A stretch of DNA of 8,315 nucleotides from an uncultured Bacteroides sp. GTDB taxonomy: Bacteria > Bacteroidota > Bacteroidia > Bacteroidales > Bacteroidaceae. The notes under the pieces were generated by a model that was not told the DNA's origin, made no database searches, and saw nothing but the letters and a program-made list of their open reading frames with translations. Position numbers and translations under genes: made by a program. Below, in pieces: positions 1 through 5,621 of the stretch; position 1 is the stretch's first letter; the number at the start of each line of letters is the position of its first letter. The DNA lies in the NCBI RefSeq assembly GCF_949298305.1, contig NZ_CASFWU010000111.1, positions 1-8,315 on the forward strand. The letters are read 5' to 3'.

Positions 1-1
1 T

Positions 2-217
2 CTGGTGCGCAACAAGAAAGGATTCTATTATTTTGTCACCTTGATTCCCGCTCTCTTTATGACCGCCGTATGCACCACTTACATCTGTGTGGCTCCCGAG
101 GGCTTCGGACTGGGTACGGAGAACTCCATGCTGGTTGCCGGCGCCGCTGTACTGGTAGCTTTAGTCTGGTTCGGAATCTGGTATTCCCAAAAAGCCAAAA
201 AGGCGTTGAAAGCATGA
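2..217 (+). CDS. cstA: CstA-family carbon starvation / peptide transporter, C-terminal end (5' partial)
   Basis: The reading frame is open from the first complete codon of the window to a TGA at 215-217, so the gene starts upstream and only the last ~71 residues are visible. The GTG at 5-7 is an internal valine codon, not a start. The segment has a hydrophobic helix containing LIPALFMTAVCTTYI, then the short motif VAPEGFGLG, a second helix (AGAAVLVALVWFGIWY) and a basic tail (QKAKKALKA). The first helix followed by a VAPEGF-like motif is what I recall from the end of CstA transporters, inner-membrane proteins that take up peptides or pyruvate under carbon limitation. The stop overlaps the start of the next gene (ATGA), implying translational coupling. 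The family call rests on a short tail and is moderately sure; membrane location is clear. Confidence 0.68.
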   Translation: MVRNKKGFYYFVTLIPALFMTAVCTTYICVAPEGFGLGTENSMLVAGAAVLVALVWFGIWYSQKAKKALKA

Positions 218-444
218 AACTAAAGAAATCCACGGGGATTACCCTTGCACTGTTCGTCTATATTACTGCGTCGGCAGCCTATCTGCTGCCACGCAATACG
301 GAAATCAGCGCCACGGAGAAATACTTTACGTTGGCTGCGGCCTACGTCATCCTGGTTCTGCTCTGGCTGGTGCTACGCAAAAAGGAGGAACTGCAACGGA
401 AACGCCGTGAGGAAGATGAGAGATATAAGAAAGACAATCATTAA
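214..444 (+). CDS. small two-helix membrane protein, function unknown
   Basis: This 76-residue protein starts at the ATG that overlaps the TGA of the upstream transporter gene (ATGA at 214-217), a typical coupled start; the longer frame beginning at 70 is unlikely because it would run antiphase inside the transporter. Residues ~8-25 and ~38-55 are hydrophobic and form two likely transmembrane helices, joined by a short polar loop (PRNTEISATEKY). The C-terminal 20 residues are strongly charged (KKEELQRKRREEDERYKKD) and probably lie in the cytoplasm. I do not recognise a named family. Its position suggests a small partner or accessory subunit of the CstA-like transporter, but that is inference from overlap alone. 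The next gene begins 13 bases after its stop, so all three are probably one transcript. Confidence 0.7.
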   Translation: MKLKKSTGITLALFVYITASAAYLLPRNTEISATEKYFTLAAAYVILVLLWLVLRKKEELQRKRREEDERYKKDNH

Positions 445-457
445 AATCAAGAACAAC

Positions 458-943
458 ATGAAGAAAATTGCATTGCTCGTCTGCCTGCTTATTGCCTCAG
501 TGGCTGCTCAGGCACAGTTTGAAAAAAAGTGGCTGGTAAACCCGTCGGTAACAGGACTGGGATTGGTACATTATAACGAAACGGACAAGACAGCCTTCGG
601 ACTGGATGTGCATGGAGGTGCCTTCCTGATGGACAATGTGGCGTTGCTGGTACACGGAGCGGCTCAGTGGAACCAGGGTGGAGGCAACCAGGATGTCTAC
701 ACGCTGGGTGTCGGTGGTCGTTATTACTTCAGCCAGGTCGGCATTTATCTGGGTGCCAACGTCAATGTGGAGCGCTATGATTTCGGTCATGACCAGGATG
801 ATACGGATTTTTCCGTCGGACTGGAAGCGGGCTATGCTTTCTTCCTTTCGCGCACGGTAACTCTGGAACCCGCCGTCTTTTGGAACATTAACGGCGACCG
901 TTCCCGTTACGGCCTGAAGGTAGGCTTCGGCTTTTACTTCTGA
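458..943 (+). CDS. small outer-membrane beta-barrel protein, secreted
   Basis: 161 residues starting at ATG 458, chosen because it gives a textbook signal peptide: MKKIALLVCLLIASVAAQA, with likely cleavage at AQA-QF near residue 19. In-frame codons upstream translate to sequence that looks like shadow of the preceding gene. The mature part alternates aromatic/hydrophobic and polar residues with Gly-rich turns (GLGLVHYNETD, YTLGVGGRYYF, VGLEAGYAFF) and ends in YGLKVGFGFYF; a terminal aromatic, here Phe, is the usual signal for BAM-dependent outer-membrane insertion. Mature length (~142 residues) fits a barrel of roughly eight strands, like the porin_2/OmpW-like small barrels common in Bacteroides. 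No ligand or function can be deduced. It is the last gene of the plus-strand group and is followed by a terminator 50 bases downstream. Confidence 0.82.
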   Translation: MKKIALLVCLLIASVAAQAQFEKKWLVNPSVTGLGLVHYNETDKTAFGLDVHGGAFLMDNVALLVHGAAQWNQGGGNQDVYTLGVGGRYYFSQVGIYLGANVNVERYDFGHDQDDTDFSVGLEAGYAFFLSRTVTLEPAVFWNINGDRSRYGLKVGFGFYF

Positions 944-992
944 AAAGCATAGCTGTTAGAAGCCGTTTTAGCAGAACATAATTATTAAAGAG

Positions 993-1041
993 ACAGGTGT
1001 GGATGTTGCCGGAATCGTGCAACCGTCCGCACCTGTTTTTT
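993..1041 (+). terminator. rho-independent terminator after the beta-barrel gene
   Basis: The arms ACAGGTGTGGA (993-1003) and TCCGCACCTGT (1026-1036) pair over 11 bases with one G-T wobble. An inner stem GTTGC (1005-1009) / GCAAC (1019-1023) extends the hairpin. A T run (1036-1041) follows directly. It ends the plus-strand operon. Confidence 0.85.
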
Positions 1042-1136
1042 GTGTGAAACATGCGGCTAAGTTGGTTGGTGTGTCTGGTGTCTGTCCTGCTTTGTGTTTT
1101 GCAATGAATTTCCAATCATACAAAACTGTTCCTTCA

Positions 1137-1215
1137 TGCTTGCATGGCTCTTCCACCGTGCTTGTATGGCTCGCGGTCGGTGCTTGCATGGCTTGTACTC
1201 GATGCTTGCACGGAT
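1137..1215. repeat. tandem array, 22-bp period, four copies
   Basis: The 13-base core TGCTTGCATGGCT recurs at 1137, 1159 (one change, TGCTTGTATGGCT), 1181 (exact) and 1203 (TGCTTGCACGGAT), always 22 bases apart. The 9 bases between cores differ in each unit. The 22 bases before the first core (1115-1136) match unit 1 at about half of positions, and a degenerate core (TGCCGATATGGAC) sits at 1226, so the array may once have been longer. Confidence 0.8.
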
Positions 1216-1276
1216 TGGCAGAAGGTGCCGATATGGACAGCTGTCGTTTCTTTTCCTTGACAAGGTGCAGGGGTGG

Positions 1277-1340
1277 CGCGGATTAGCGCAGATAAACCGT
1301 CCTGATTTTGAAAATCTGCGTTAATCTGCGCTAATCCGTG
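1277..1340. repeat. long inverted repeat in convergent spacer
   Basis: The 17-base arm at 1277-1293 (CGCGGATTAGCGCAGAT) is the reverse complement of 1324-1340 with one mismatch. The 30-base loop contains a small palindrome, GATTTTGAAAATC (1304-1316), and a partial extra copy of the arm motif (ATCTGCGTTA, 1314-1323). The right arm is followed by TTTTAA. It may act as a REP-like or transcription-ending structure; a T run is missing on the minus side, so it is not a clear uvrA terminator. Confidence 0.7.
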
Positions 1341-1358
1341 TTTTAATATCAATTCTAC

Positions 1359-1375
1359 ATCCGGTGTCGGATTTT
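1359..1375. terminator. short hairpin with T tail just downstream of uvrA
   Basis: ATCCG (1359-1363) and CGGAT (1368-1372) form a 5-bp stem with a GTGT loop, followed by TTT on the plus strand; a run of A (AAAA) precedes it as read on the minus strand. It could end stray plus-strand transcripts that would run into uvrA. The stem is short, so this is weak. Confidence 0.25.
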
Positions 1376-1411
1376 GAGTTGCAGAGTATCTTTTCCCTCA
1401 TTGTTTCTTGC

Positions 1412-4219
1412 TTATTGCGCCAGCTTCTCCTTCAAGTATTGTCCCGTGTAGCTGGCGGCGCATTCGGCCACCTCTTCCGGTGTGCCTGCCACTACGATGT
1501 TTCCGCCCTTGTCGCCGCCTTCAGGACCCAGGTCTATCACATAGTCGGCACACTTCACCACGTCGAGGTTGTGCTCAATGATGACGATGCTGTGACCACG
1601 CAGTATCAGAGCGTCGAAGGCTTCGAGCAGCTTGCGTATGTCGTGGAAGTGCAGGCCGGTGGTGGGTTCGTCAAAGATGAACAGCGTGGGGTCCGCCTTC
1701 TCCAGGCTGAGGTAGTAGGCCAGCTTCACGCGCTGGTTCTCGCCTCCCGAGAGGGTGGAGGAAGACTGCCCCAGCTTGATGTAGCCCAGTCCCACGTCCT
1801 GCAGCGGCTGCAGCTTGCGGGCTATCTTCTTCTGTCCGTGTTCCGTAAAGAACTCGATGGCCTGGTTGACGGTCATCTCCAGCACGTCGTAGATGCTGGC
1901 GTCGTGGAACTTCACCTCCAGTGTGTCCTTCTTGAAGCGTTTGCCGTGGCAGGCCTCACACTCCAGCACCAGGTCGGCCATGAACTGCATCTCTACGGTG
2001 ATGGTTCCTTCGCCTTTGCACTCCTCGCATCGTCCGCCTTCGCTGTTGAAACTGAAGTAGCCGGCCGTGTATCCCATCTGTTTGGCCAACGGCTGTTCGG
2101 CGTATAGCTTGCGAATCTCGTCGTATGCCTTGAGGTAGGTCACGGGGTTGCTGCGCGATGACTTGCCGATAGGGTTTTGGTCGATGAACTCCACGTTGCG
2201 CAGGTTGCGCAGATCGCCCCCGATGCTGACGAACTCGCCCGGCCGTTCGGTACATTCGTCCAGTTCGCGCTTCAGTGCACGGTAGAAGATGTCTCTCACC
2301 AGCGTGCTCTTGCCAGAGCCGCTGACGCCTGTCACCACCGTCATCACGTTTAGCGGGAAGCGCACATCCACCCCTTTCAGGTTGTTTTCGCGGGCACCTT
2401 TGATTTCGATGTAGTTGTTCCAGCGCCGCCGGTGTTCGGGTACGGGGATGGTCTCCTCGCCGCGCAGGTAGCGGACGGTGTAGCTGGTGGTGGACGGTGT
2501 CTGGCCGGGGTTGGACGATGCCGGGTTGTCCAGTATGTCCTTCATGTCTCCCTGATAGACCACTTCGCCGCCCAGTCTTCCGGCTTTGGGGCCAATGTCT
2601 ATGATGTAGTCCGCCGCACGGATAATCTCTTCGTCATGCTCTACCACCACTACTGTGTTGCCCAACTGTTGCAGTTGTCGCAGTACGTGAATCAGTCGGC
2701 CTGTGTCGCGGCTGTGCAGTCCGATGCTGGGTTCGTCCAGAATGTAGAGGCTGCCCACCAGGCTGCTGCCCAGTGAGGTGGCCAGGTTGATGCGCTGGCT
2801 TTCGCCGCCGGAGAGCGAGTTGCTGAGGCGGTTTAGCGTCAGATAGCCAAGTCCCACGTCCAGCAGGAACTGGAGGCGGCTGTTTATCTCAGTCAGAATG
2901 CGGCGTGCCACGTCGGTATCGTGCTTGTTCAGTTGCAGGTTGTCAAAGAAGACTTTCAGCTCGGTGACGGGCAGGTCCACCAGTTCCGATATGCTCCGTC
3001 CGCCCACTTTCACATAACCCGCTTCGGGTTTCAGGCGGGTGCCGTGGCACTTGGGACAGATCGTTTTGCCCCGGTAGCGGGCCAGCATCACACGGTATTG
3101 TATCTTATATTGGTTCTCCTGCAACATGCGGAAGAAGGCGTTGATGCCTTCAAAGTAGGGCGTTCCTTCCCACAGCATCCGCCGCTGTTCGTCGGTCAGT
3201 TCGTAGTAGGGGGTGAAGATGGGAAAACCGGCCTTCTCGGCACCGCGTATTACCATGTCCCTCCATTCGCCCATTTTTTCACCTCGCCAGCACATGACAG
3301 CTCCGTCATAGACGGACAGCGCGCGGTTGGGGATGACCAGGTGTTCGTCTATCCCGATGACGCGGCCGAAGCCTTCGCACTCCGGACAGGCCCCGATGGG
3401 AGAGTTGAAAGAGAACATCTGGTCGGTCGGCTCTTCGAAGGTGATGCCGTCCGCCTCGAACTTGGTGCTGAAGCGGTAGAGGCACGTGCTGCCGTCCGGT
3501 TGGTAGAAGCGCAGCAGGCAGGCACCATCGCCTTCGTACATGGCTGTCTCGGCCGAATCTGTCAGACGGCTGATGGAGTCCTTGGCGGCGGAGGCCGTCA
3601 TGCGGTCTACCAGCAGGAACACCGTGTCGCCCTTGCGGGGCGTGTATTCGTCAATGCGTACCGTCTCGCCGTTCACTTCCAGTCGGGAAAAGCCCTGTTT
3701 CATGTCCATCTCCAGCTGTTCGGCCAGGCTTCTGCCCTCGCGGGGCAGGACGGGAGTCAGTACCGTGTAGCGGGTTCCTTCAGGTTGTTCCAGCATACAG
3801 TTGACGATGTCCTCGACCGAATGCTTCTTTACCTCCTGTCCGCTGACGGGGCTGAACGTCCTTCCGATGCGGGCAAAGAGCAGGCGCATGTATTCGTAAA
3901 TCTCTGTCGAGGTTCCCACCGTGGAGCGGGGATTGCGGCTGTTCACCTTCTGCTCGATGGTAATGGCGGGCGGAATGCCCTTGATGAAGTCACACTCGGG
4001 CTTGCTCATGCGTCCCAGAAACTGGCGGGCATAGCTGCTGAGGCTCTCCACGTATCGGCGTTGCCCTTCGGCATAGAGGGTGTCGAAGGCCAGCGACGAC
4101 TTGCCCGAGCCGGACAGTCCGGTGATGACCACCAGCCGGTTGCGTGGAATTTCTACGTCAATGTTCTTCAGGTTGTTGACGCGGGCGCCTTTTATGAGGA
4201 TGGAATCGTTTTTTGTCAT
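1412..4219 (-). CDS. uvrA: UvrA, excinuclease ABC subunit A
   Basis: 935 residues from ATG 4219. A GTG at 4231 would add only MTLY, so ATG giving MTKNDSILIKG is preferred. UvrA is the damage-recognising ATPase of nucleotide excision repair; as a dimer it loads UvrB on lesions. Both ABC modules are complete: Walker A GLSGSGKS (34-41) and GVSGSGKS (631-638), signatures LSGGESQR (469-476) and LSGGENQR (823-830), Walker B LYILDEPSIG (491-500) and LFIFDEPTTG (846-855). The UvrB-binding/insertion region (~130-250) is present, so this is not the short class that lacks it. The second zinc module is intact (C731, C734, C754, C757). In the first, only the second pair (C278, C281) remains; where E. coli has the first CxxC this protein reads KFEADGITF. 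Length matches E. coli UvrA (940). It is monocistronic with its own promoter at 4251-4282. Confidence 0.96.
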   Translation of the reverse strand: MTKNDSILIKGARVNNLKNIDVEIPRNRLVVITGLSGSGKSSLAFDTLYAEGQRRYVESLSSYARQFLGRMSKPECDFIKGIPPAITIEQKVNSRNPRSTVGTSTEIYEYMRLLFARIGRTFSPVSGQEVKKHSVEDIVNCMLEQPEGTRYTVLTPVLPREGRSLAEQLEMDMKQGFSRLEVNGETVRIDEYTPRKGDTVFLLVDRMTASAAKDSISRLTDSAETAMYEGDGACLLRFYQPDGSTCLYRFSTKFEADGITFEEPTDQMFSFNSPIGACPECEGFGRVIGIDEHLVIPNRALSVYDGAVMCWRGEKMGEWRDMVIRGAEKAGFPIFTPYYELTDEQRRMLWEGTPYFEGINAFFRMLQENQYKIQYRVMLARYRGKTICPKCHGTRLKPEAGYVKVGGRSISELVDLPVTELKVFFDNLQLNKHDTDVARRILTEINSRLQFLLDVGLGYLTLNRLSNSLSGGESQRINLATSLGSSLVGSLYILDEPSIGLHSRDTGRLIHVLRQLQQLGNTVVVVEHDEEIIRAADYIIDIGPKAGRLGGEVVYQGDMKDILDNPASSNPGQTPSTTSYTVRYLRGEETIPVPEHRRRWNNYIEIKGARENNLKGVDVRFPLNVMTVVTGVSGSGKSTLVRDIFYRALKRELDECTERPGEFVSIGGDLRNLRNVEFIDQNPIGKSSRSNPVTYLKAYDEIRKLYAEQPLAKQMGYTAGYFSFNSEGGRCEECKGEGTITVEMQFMADLVLECEACHGKRFKKDTLEVKFHDASIYDVLEMTVNQAIEFFTEHGQKKIARKLQPLQDVGLGYIKLGQSSSTLSGGENQRVKLAYYLSLEKADPTLFIFDEPTTGLHFHDIRKLLEAFDALILRGHSIVIIEHNLDVVKCADYVIDLGPEGGDKGGNIVVAGTPEEVAECAASYTGQYLKEKLAQ

Positions 4220-4250
4220 ATACAGGGTCACTTAGCGTGAATATTACCGA

Positions 4251-4282
4251 CAAAGATAGTGAAAGGTGAGTGGAGAGGCAAA
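4251..4282 (-). promoter_or_regulatory. uvrA promoter, Bacteroides sigma-ABfr type
   Basis: On the minus strand the -7 element TATCTTTG (4258 to 4251) matches TAnnTTTG exactly, and a -33 TTTG lies at 4282-4279, 20 bases upstream, inside the usual 19-21 spacing. Transcription should begin near 4245, leaving a leader of about 25 bases before ATG 4219. Confidence 0.85.
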
Positions 4283-4352
4283 CGAAAAACGCAGTTTTTC
4301 AGTTAGACTATCCCGAACCGCATCCTATCTTATGGAAAGATAGTGAAAGGTG
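4252..4352. repeat. 17-bp direct repeat overlapping the uvrA -7 element
   Basis: AAAGATAGTGAAAGGTG occurs at 4252-4268 and again, exactly, at 4336-4352, 84 bases apart. The first copy contains most of the -7 element read on the minus strand. In the second copy the minus strand reads TATCTTTC and there is no TTTG at the right distance, so it is probably not a second working promoter. The palindrome TGTGGA-AAA-TCCACA (4351-4365) begins inside the second copy. Confidence 0.75.
4284..4300. promoter_or_regulatory. 7-bp perfect palindrome abutting the uvrA -33 element
   Basis: GAAAAAC (4284-4290), GCA, GTTTTTC (4294-4300). It ends one base from the -33 TTTG on the upstream side, a place where an activator or repressor dimer could bind. 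No SOS-box identity is claimed. Confidence 0.35.
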
Positions 4353-4420
4353 TGGAAAATCCACAGCGGTGTGACCCCGTGCGCCAAGCAGGATTGACTC
4401 TTCTGAAAAGATGCTATATA

Positions 4421-4460
4421 CCCCGTATTAGTCCTGGCCGACGGGGGTTATTTTTATTTT
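4421..4460 (+). terminator. plus-strand terminator without an upstream gene
   Basis: CCCCGT (4421-4426) pairs perfectly with ACGGGG (4441-4446) around a 14-base loop, and TATTTTTATTTT (4449-4460) follows. No coding gene on the plus strand precedes it: uvrA runs the other way from 4219. It may end a small RNA transcribed between about 4300 and 4450, or shield against read-through. Confidence 0.55.
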
Positions 4461-4629
4461 AGTTAGTTGAGATTATTTGTTTTTCCCAGCCTTGATTTTT
4501 CGTACACTTTCACCACTCAGTTCAATCTGGCGTTTATACCTGTCCGCACGCAGAAGGACGGCCTTAGGCGGCCGCCGGAAGAGCGGCGAGGCGTGCAGGC
4601 AGCGCGGACAAGCCTGTGAATAAGAAACG

Positions 4630-4668
4630 GAAAGGTGCCCCATCGGACGGTCGAGGGCGGCACCTTTC
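4630..4668. repeat. inverted repeat, 10-bp perfect stem
   Basis: GAAAGGTGCC (4630-4639) and GGCACCTTTC (4659-4668) are perfect reverse complements around a 19-base GC-rich loop. No T run follows on either strand, so it is not a classical terminator. It sits within the 22-bp-period region. Confidence 0.65.
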
Positions 4669-4738
4669 GCGGTCTAAGGCGCTGCCCTGGCGGGGCTGAG
4701 GCGGCACTTTTGGGTGTACAAGTCCGTGCCTTTGTCCC

Positions 4739-4826
4739 AATTAAAAGCCTTTCATTTGTAAATTAAAAGCCTTTTATTTATCAATTAAAAGGCTTTCATT
4801 TATCAATTAAAAGGCTTTTAATTTTC
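4739..4826. repeat. AT-rich tandem array, four 22-bp units
   Basis: Units begin at 4739, 4761, 4783 and 4805. Each starts with AATTAAAA, followed by GCCTTT in units 1-2 and GGCTTT in units 3-4, then an AT-rich part such as CATTTATC. Because AAAAGCCTTTT and AAAAGGCTTTT are reverse complements, early and late units can pair. Unit 4 also forms a 13-bp perfect hairpin (4806-4818) with the segment at 4832-4844. Confidence 0.9.
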
Positions 4827-4848
4827 AGAAGAAAGCCTTTTAATGTTG

Positions 4849-4936
4849 TCAAAGGTAGCGCCTCTGCCCGGCAAAGGTGGGGACTTATCCCGGCAAAGGT
4901 GGCTGAGAAGCTGGAGAAAGGTGGCGGTTGGGGTCA
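4849..4936. repeat. GC-rich tandem array, 22-bp period, in phase with the AT-rich array
   Basis: The core AAAGGTGG occurs at 4873, 4895 and 4917 (AAAGGTAG at 4851), exactly 22 bases apart; units at 4867 and 4889 share the 14-base CCCGGCAAAGGTGG. The phase is the same as that of the neighbouring AT-rich units (4739 plus multiples of 22), so the two arrays form one periodic block although their sequences differ. Confidence 0.8.
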
Positions 4937-5115
4937 AGAATGAGGTGGCGGCAAAATAGCCAACCGGCTTTCTTCCGGCTGCGGAATTGCACGGATTTTC
5001 ACGGATGTCCTTCCCGGTTCGGAATTTGAAGCCGTAAGAAGTCGGGTTTCCCGGTGGATGGGAAGTGCGGTCACAGGCACCGTAGGAATTTACATTAATT
5101 CAAATAAATATTCCA

Positions 5116-5146
5116 TTTCCTCGTCGGGAGGTTTCCCCTTACTTTG
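5116..5146 (+). promoter_or_regulatory. probable promoter of the GH2 gene
   Basis: TTACTTTG at 5139-5146 is one change from the Bacteroides -7 consensus TAnnTTTG. TTTC at 5116-5119, 19 bases upstream, is one change from the -33 TTTG. Transcription would begin near 5153, about 20 bases before ATG 5175, which supports that start over the in-frame ATG at 5058. Confidence 0.6.
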
Positions 5147-5174
5147 CAGTCGTAAACAATCTCATTTTTTAATC

Positions 5175-5621
5175 ATGAAAAATACATTTATCGCTATTCT
5201 TGTGGCCTTGCTGCTTTCTTCGTGCGGCAAGAATCTTTTTAGAATAAATTTGGCGGGAGAGTGGACGGTGCGTCTTGACAGCACGGATGTCGGGATGAAA
5301 GAGGCATGGTTCGGCCGCTGTTACGAAACTCCCATCACTCTTCCCGGCACCACCGACCAGGCCGGACTGGGAACGAAGTGTGCATTGAAACCTGCGCTGG
5401 AGAAACCGCAGTTGCTGCACCTGACGCGGGCATACAGTTATATAGGTGCGGCATGGTATGCCAAGGAGGTGGAAATCCCGGCAGAGTGGGGAGGCAAGGA
5501 CGTGCTGTTGAATCTGGAGCGTGTGCTGTGGGACACGCAGGTGTGGGTAGAGGGGTCAAGGTGGACGGGCATGAGGAAAGCCTTGTGGCTCCCCACCGAT
5601 ACGACCTCACTCCGTATCTGA
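5175..5621 (+). pseudogene. glycoside hydrolase family 2 lipoprotein, N-terminal fragment, frameshifted and truncated
   Basis: ATG 5175 opens a lipoprotein signal peptide, MKNTFIAILVALLLSSCGK, with the lipidated Cys at residue 17. The following ~110 residues look like the jelly-roll sugar-binding domain at the start of GH2 enzymes (beta-galactosidase/glucuronidase type): LAGEWTVRLD, ITLPGTTDQAGLG, SYIGAAWYAKEVEIP, WDTQVWVEG. After WVEG the frame is lost at a GGGG run (5552-5555). One extra base would restore VKVDGHEESLVAPHRYDL, which is the family's expected continuation, and the restored frame then runs TPYLI before resemblance ends near 5620. The catalytic TIM barrel, usually several hundred residues, is absent. 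The fragment therefore cannot be an active enzyme. The rest may lie beyond the right edge of the window or be lost. Either the shift is a real mutation in a dead gene or a sequencing error at a homopolymer. Confidence 0.82.

Larger units (their letters stand above)
944..1411. other. convergent intergenic spacer without a gene
   Basis: About 470 bases lie between the ends of the beta-barrel gene and uvrA. The stretch holds the terminator at 993-1041, a 22-bp-period array at 1137-1215, an inverted repeat at 1277-1340 and a short hairpin with T tail at 1359-1375. Several open frames of 68-95 codons exist on both strands, but none has a plausible start region, signal or family resemblance; they are Cys/His-rich and arise from the repeats. 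Confidence 0.7.
4232..5174. other. long intergenic region without a recognisable gene
   Basis: About 940 bases between the divergent uvrA and GH2 starts. From left to right: the uvrA control region (4244-4365), an orphan terminator (4421-4460), a GC-rich structured part (4540-4720) with the arms at 4630-4668, the 22-bp-period repeats (4587-4943), a short direct repeat ACGGATTTTC-ACGGATGTCC (4990-5009) and the GH2 promoter (5116-5146). No open frame here has a believable start or product. Confidence 0.7.

Noticed and set aside
999..1352. Several small Cys/His-rich open frames in the convergent spacer
   Set aside because: They overlap each other on both strands, arise from the 22-bp repeats and the inverted repeat, and have no credible start signals.
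4220..4231. GTG start adding four residues to UvrA
   Set aside because: The ATG at 4219 gives MTKNDSILIKG, a sensible UvrA start; the GTG lies very close to the expected transcription start near 4245, and MTLY adds nothing recognisable.
2921..4240. 439-codon open frame on the plus strand opposite uvrA
   Set aside because: It is the antisense shadow of a GC-rich, strongly conserved gene; its translation shows no family features and uvrA motifs are continuous on the other strand. The same applies to 1364-2107, 2432-2776 and 3540-3770.
4540..4620. Structured GC-rich segment as a tRNA or known riboswitch
   Set aside because: It has complementary bits (TGTCCGC / GCGGACA, GGCGGCCGCC) but no cloverleaf, T-loop or recognisable aptamer core.
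4739..4936. CRISPR array
   Set aside because: Period of 22 bp is too short for repeat plus spacer, units are contiguous without unique spacers of constant length, and no cas gene is present.
5058..5174. Longer N-terminus for the GH2 protein from ATG 5058
   Set aside because: It would put the lipoprotein signal peptide inside the protein, and the promoter -7 element lies at 5139-5146, downstream of that start.
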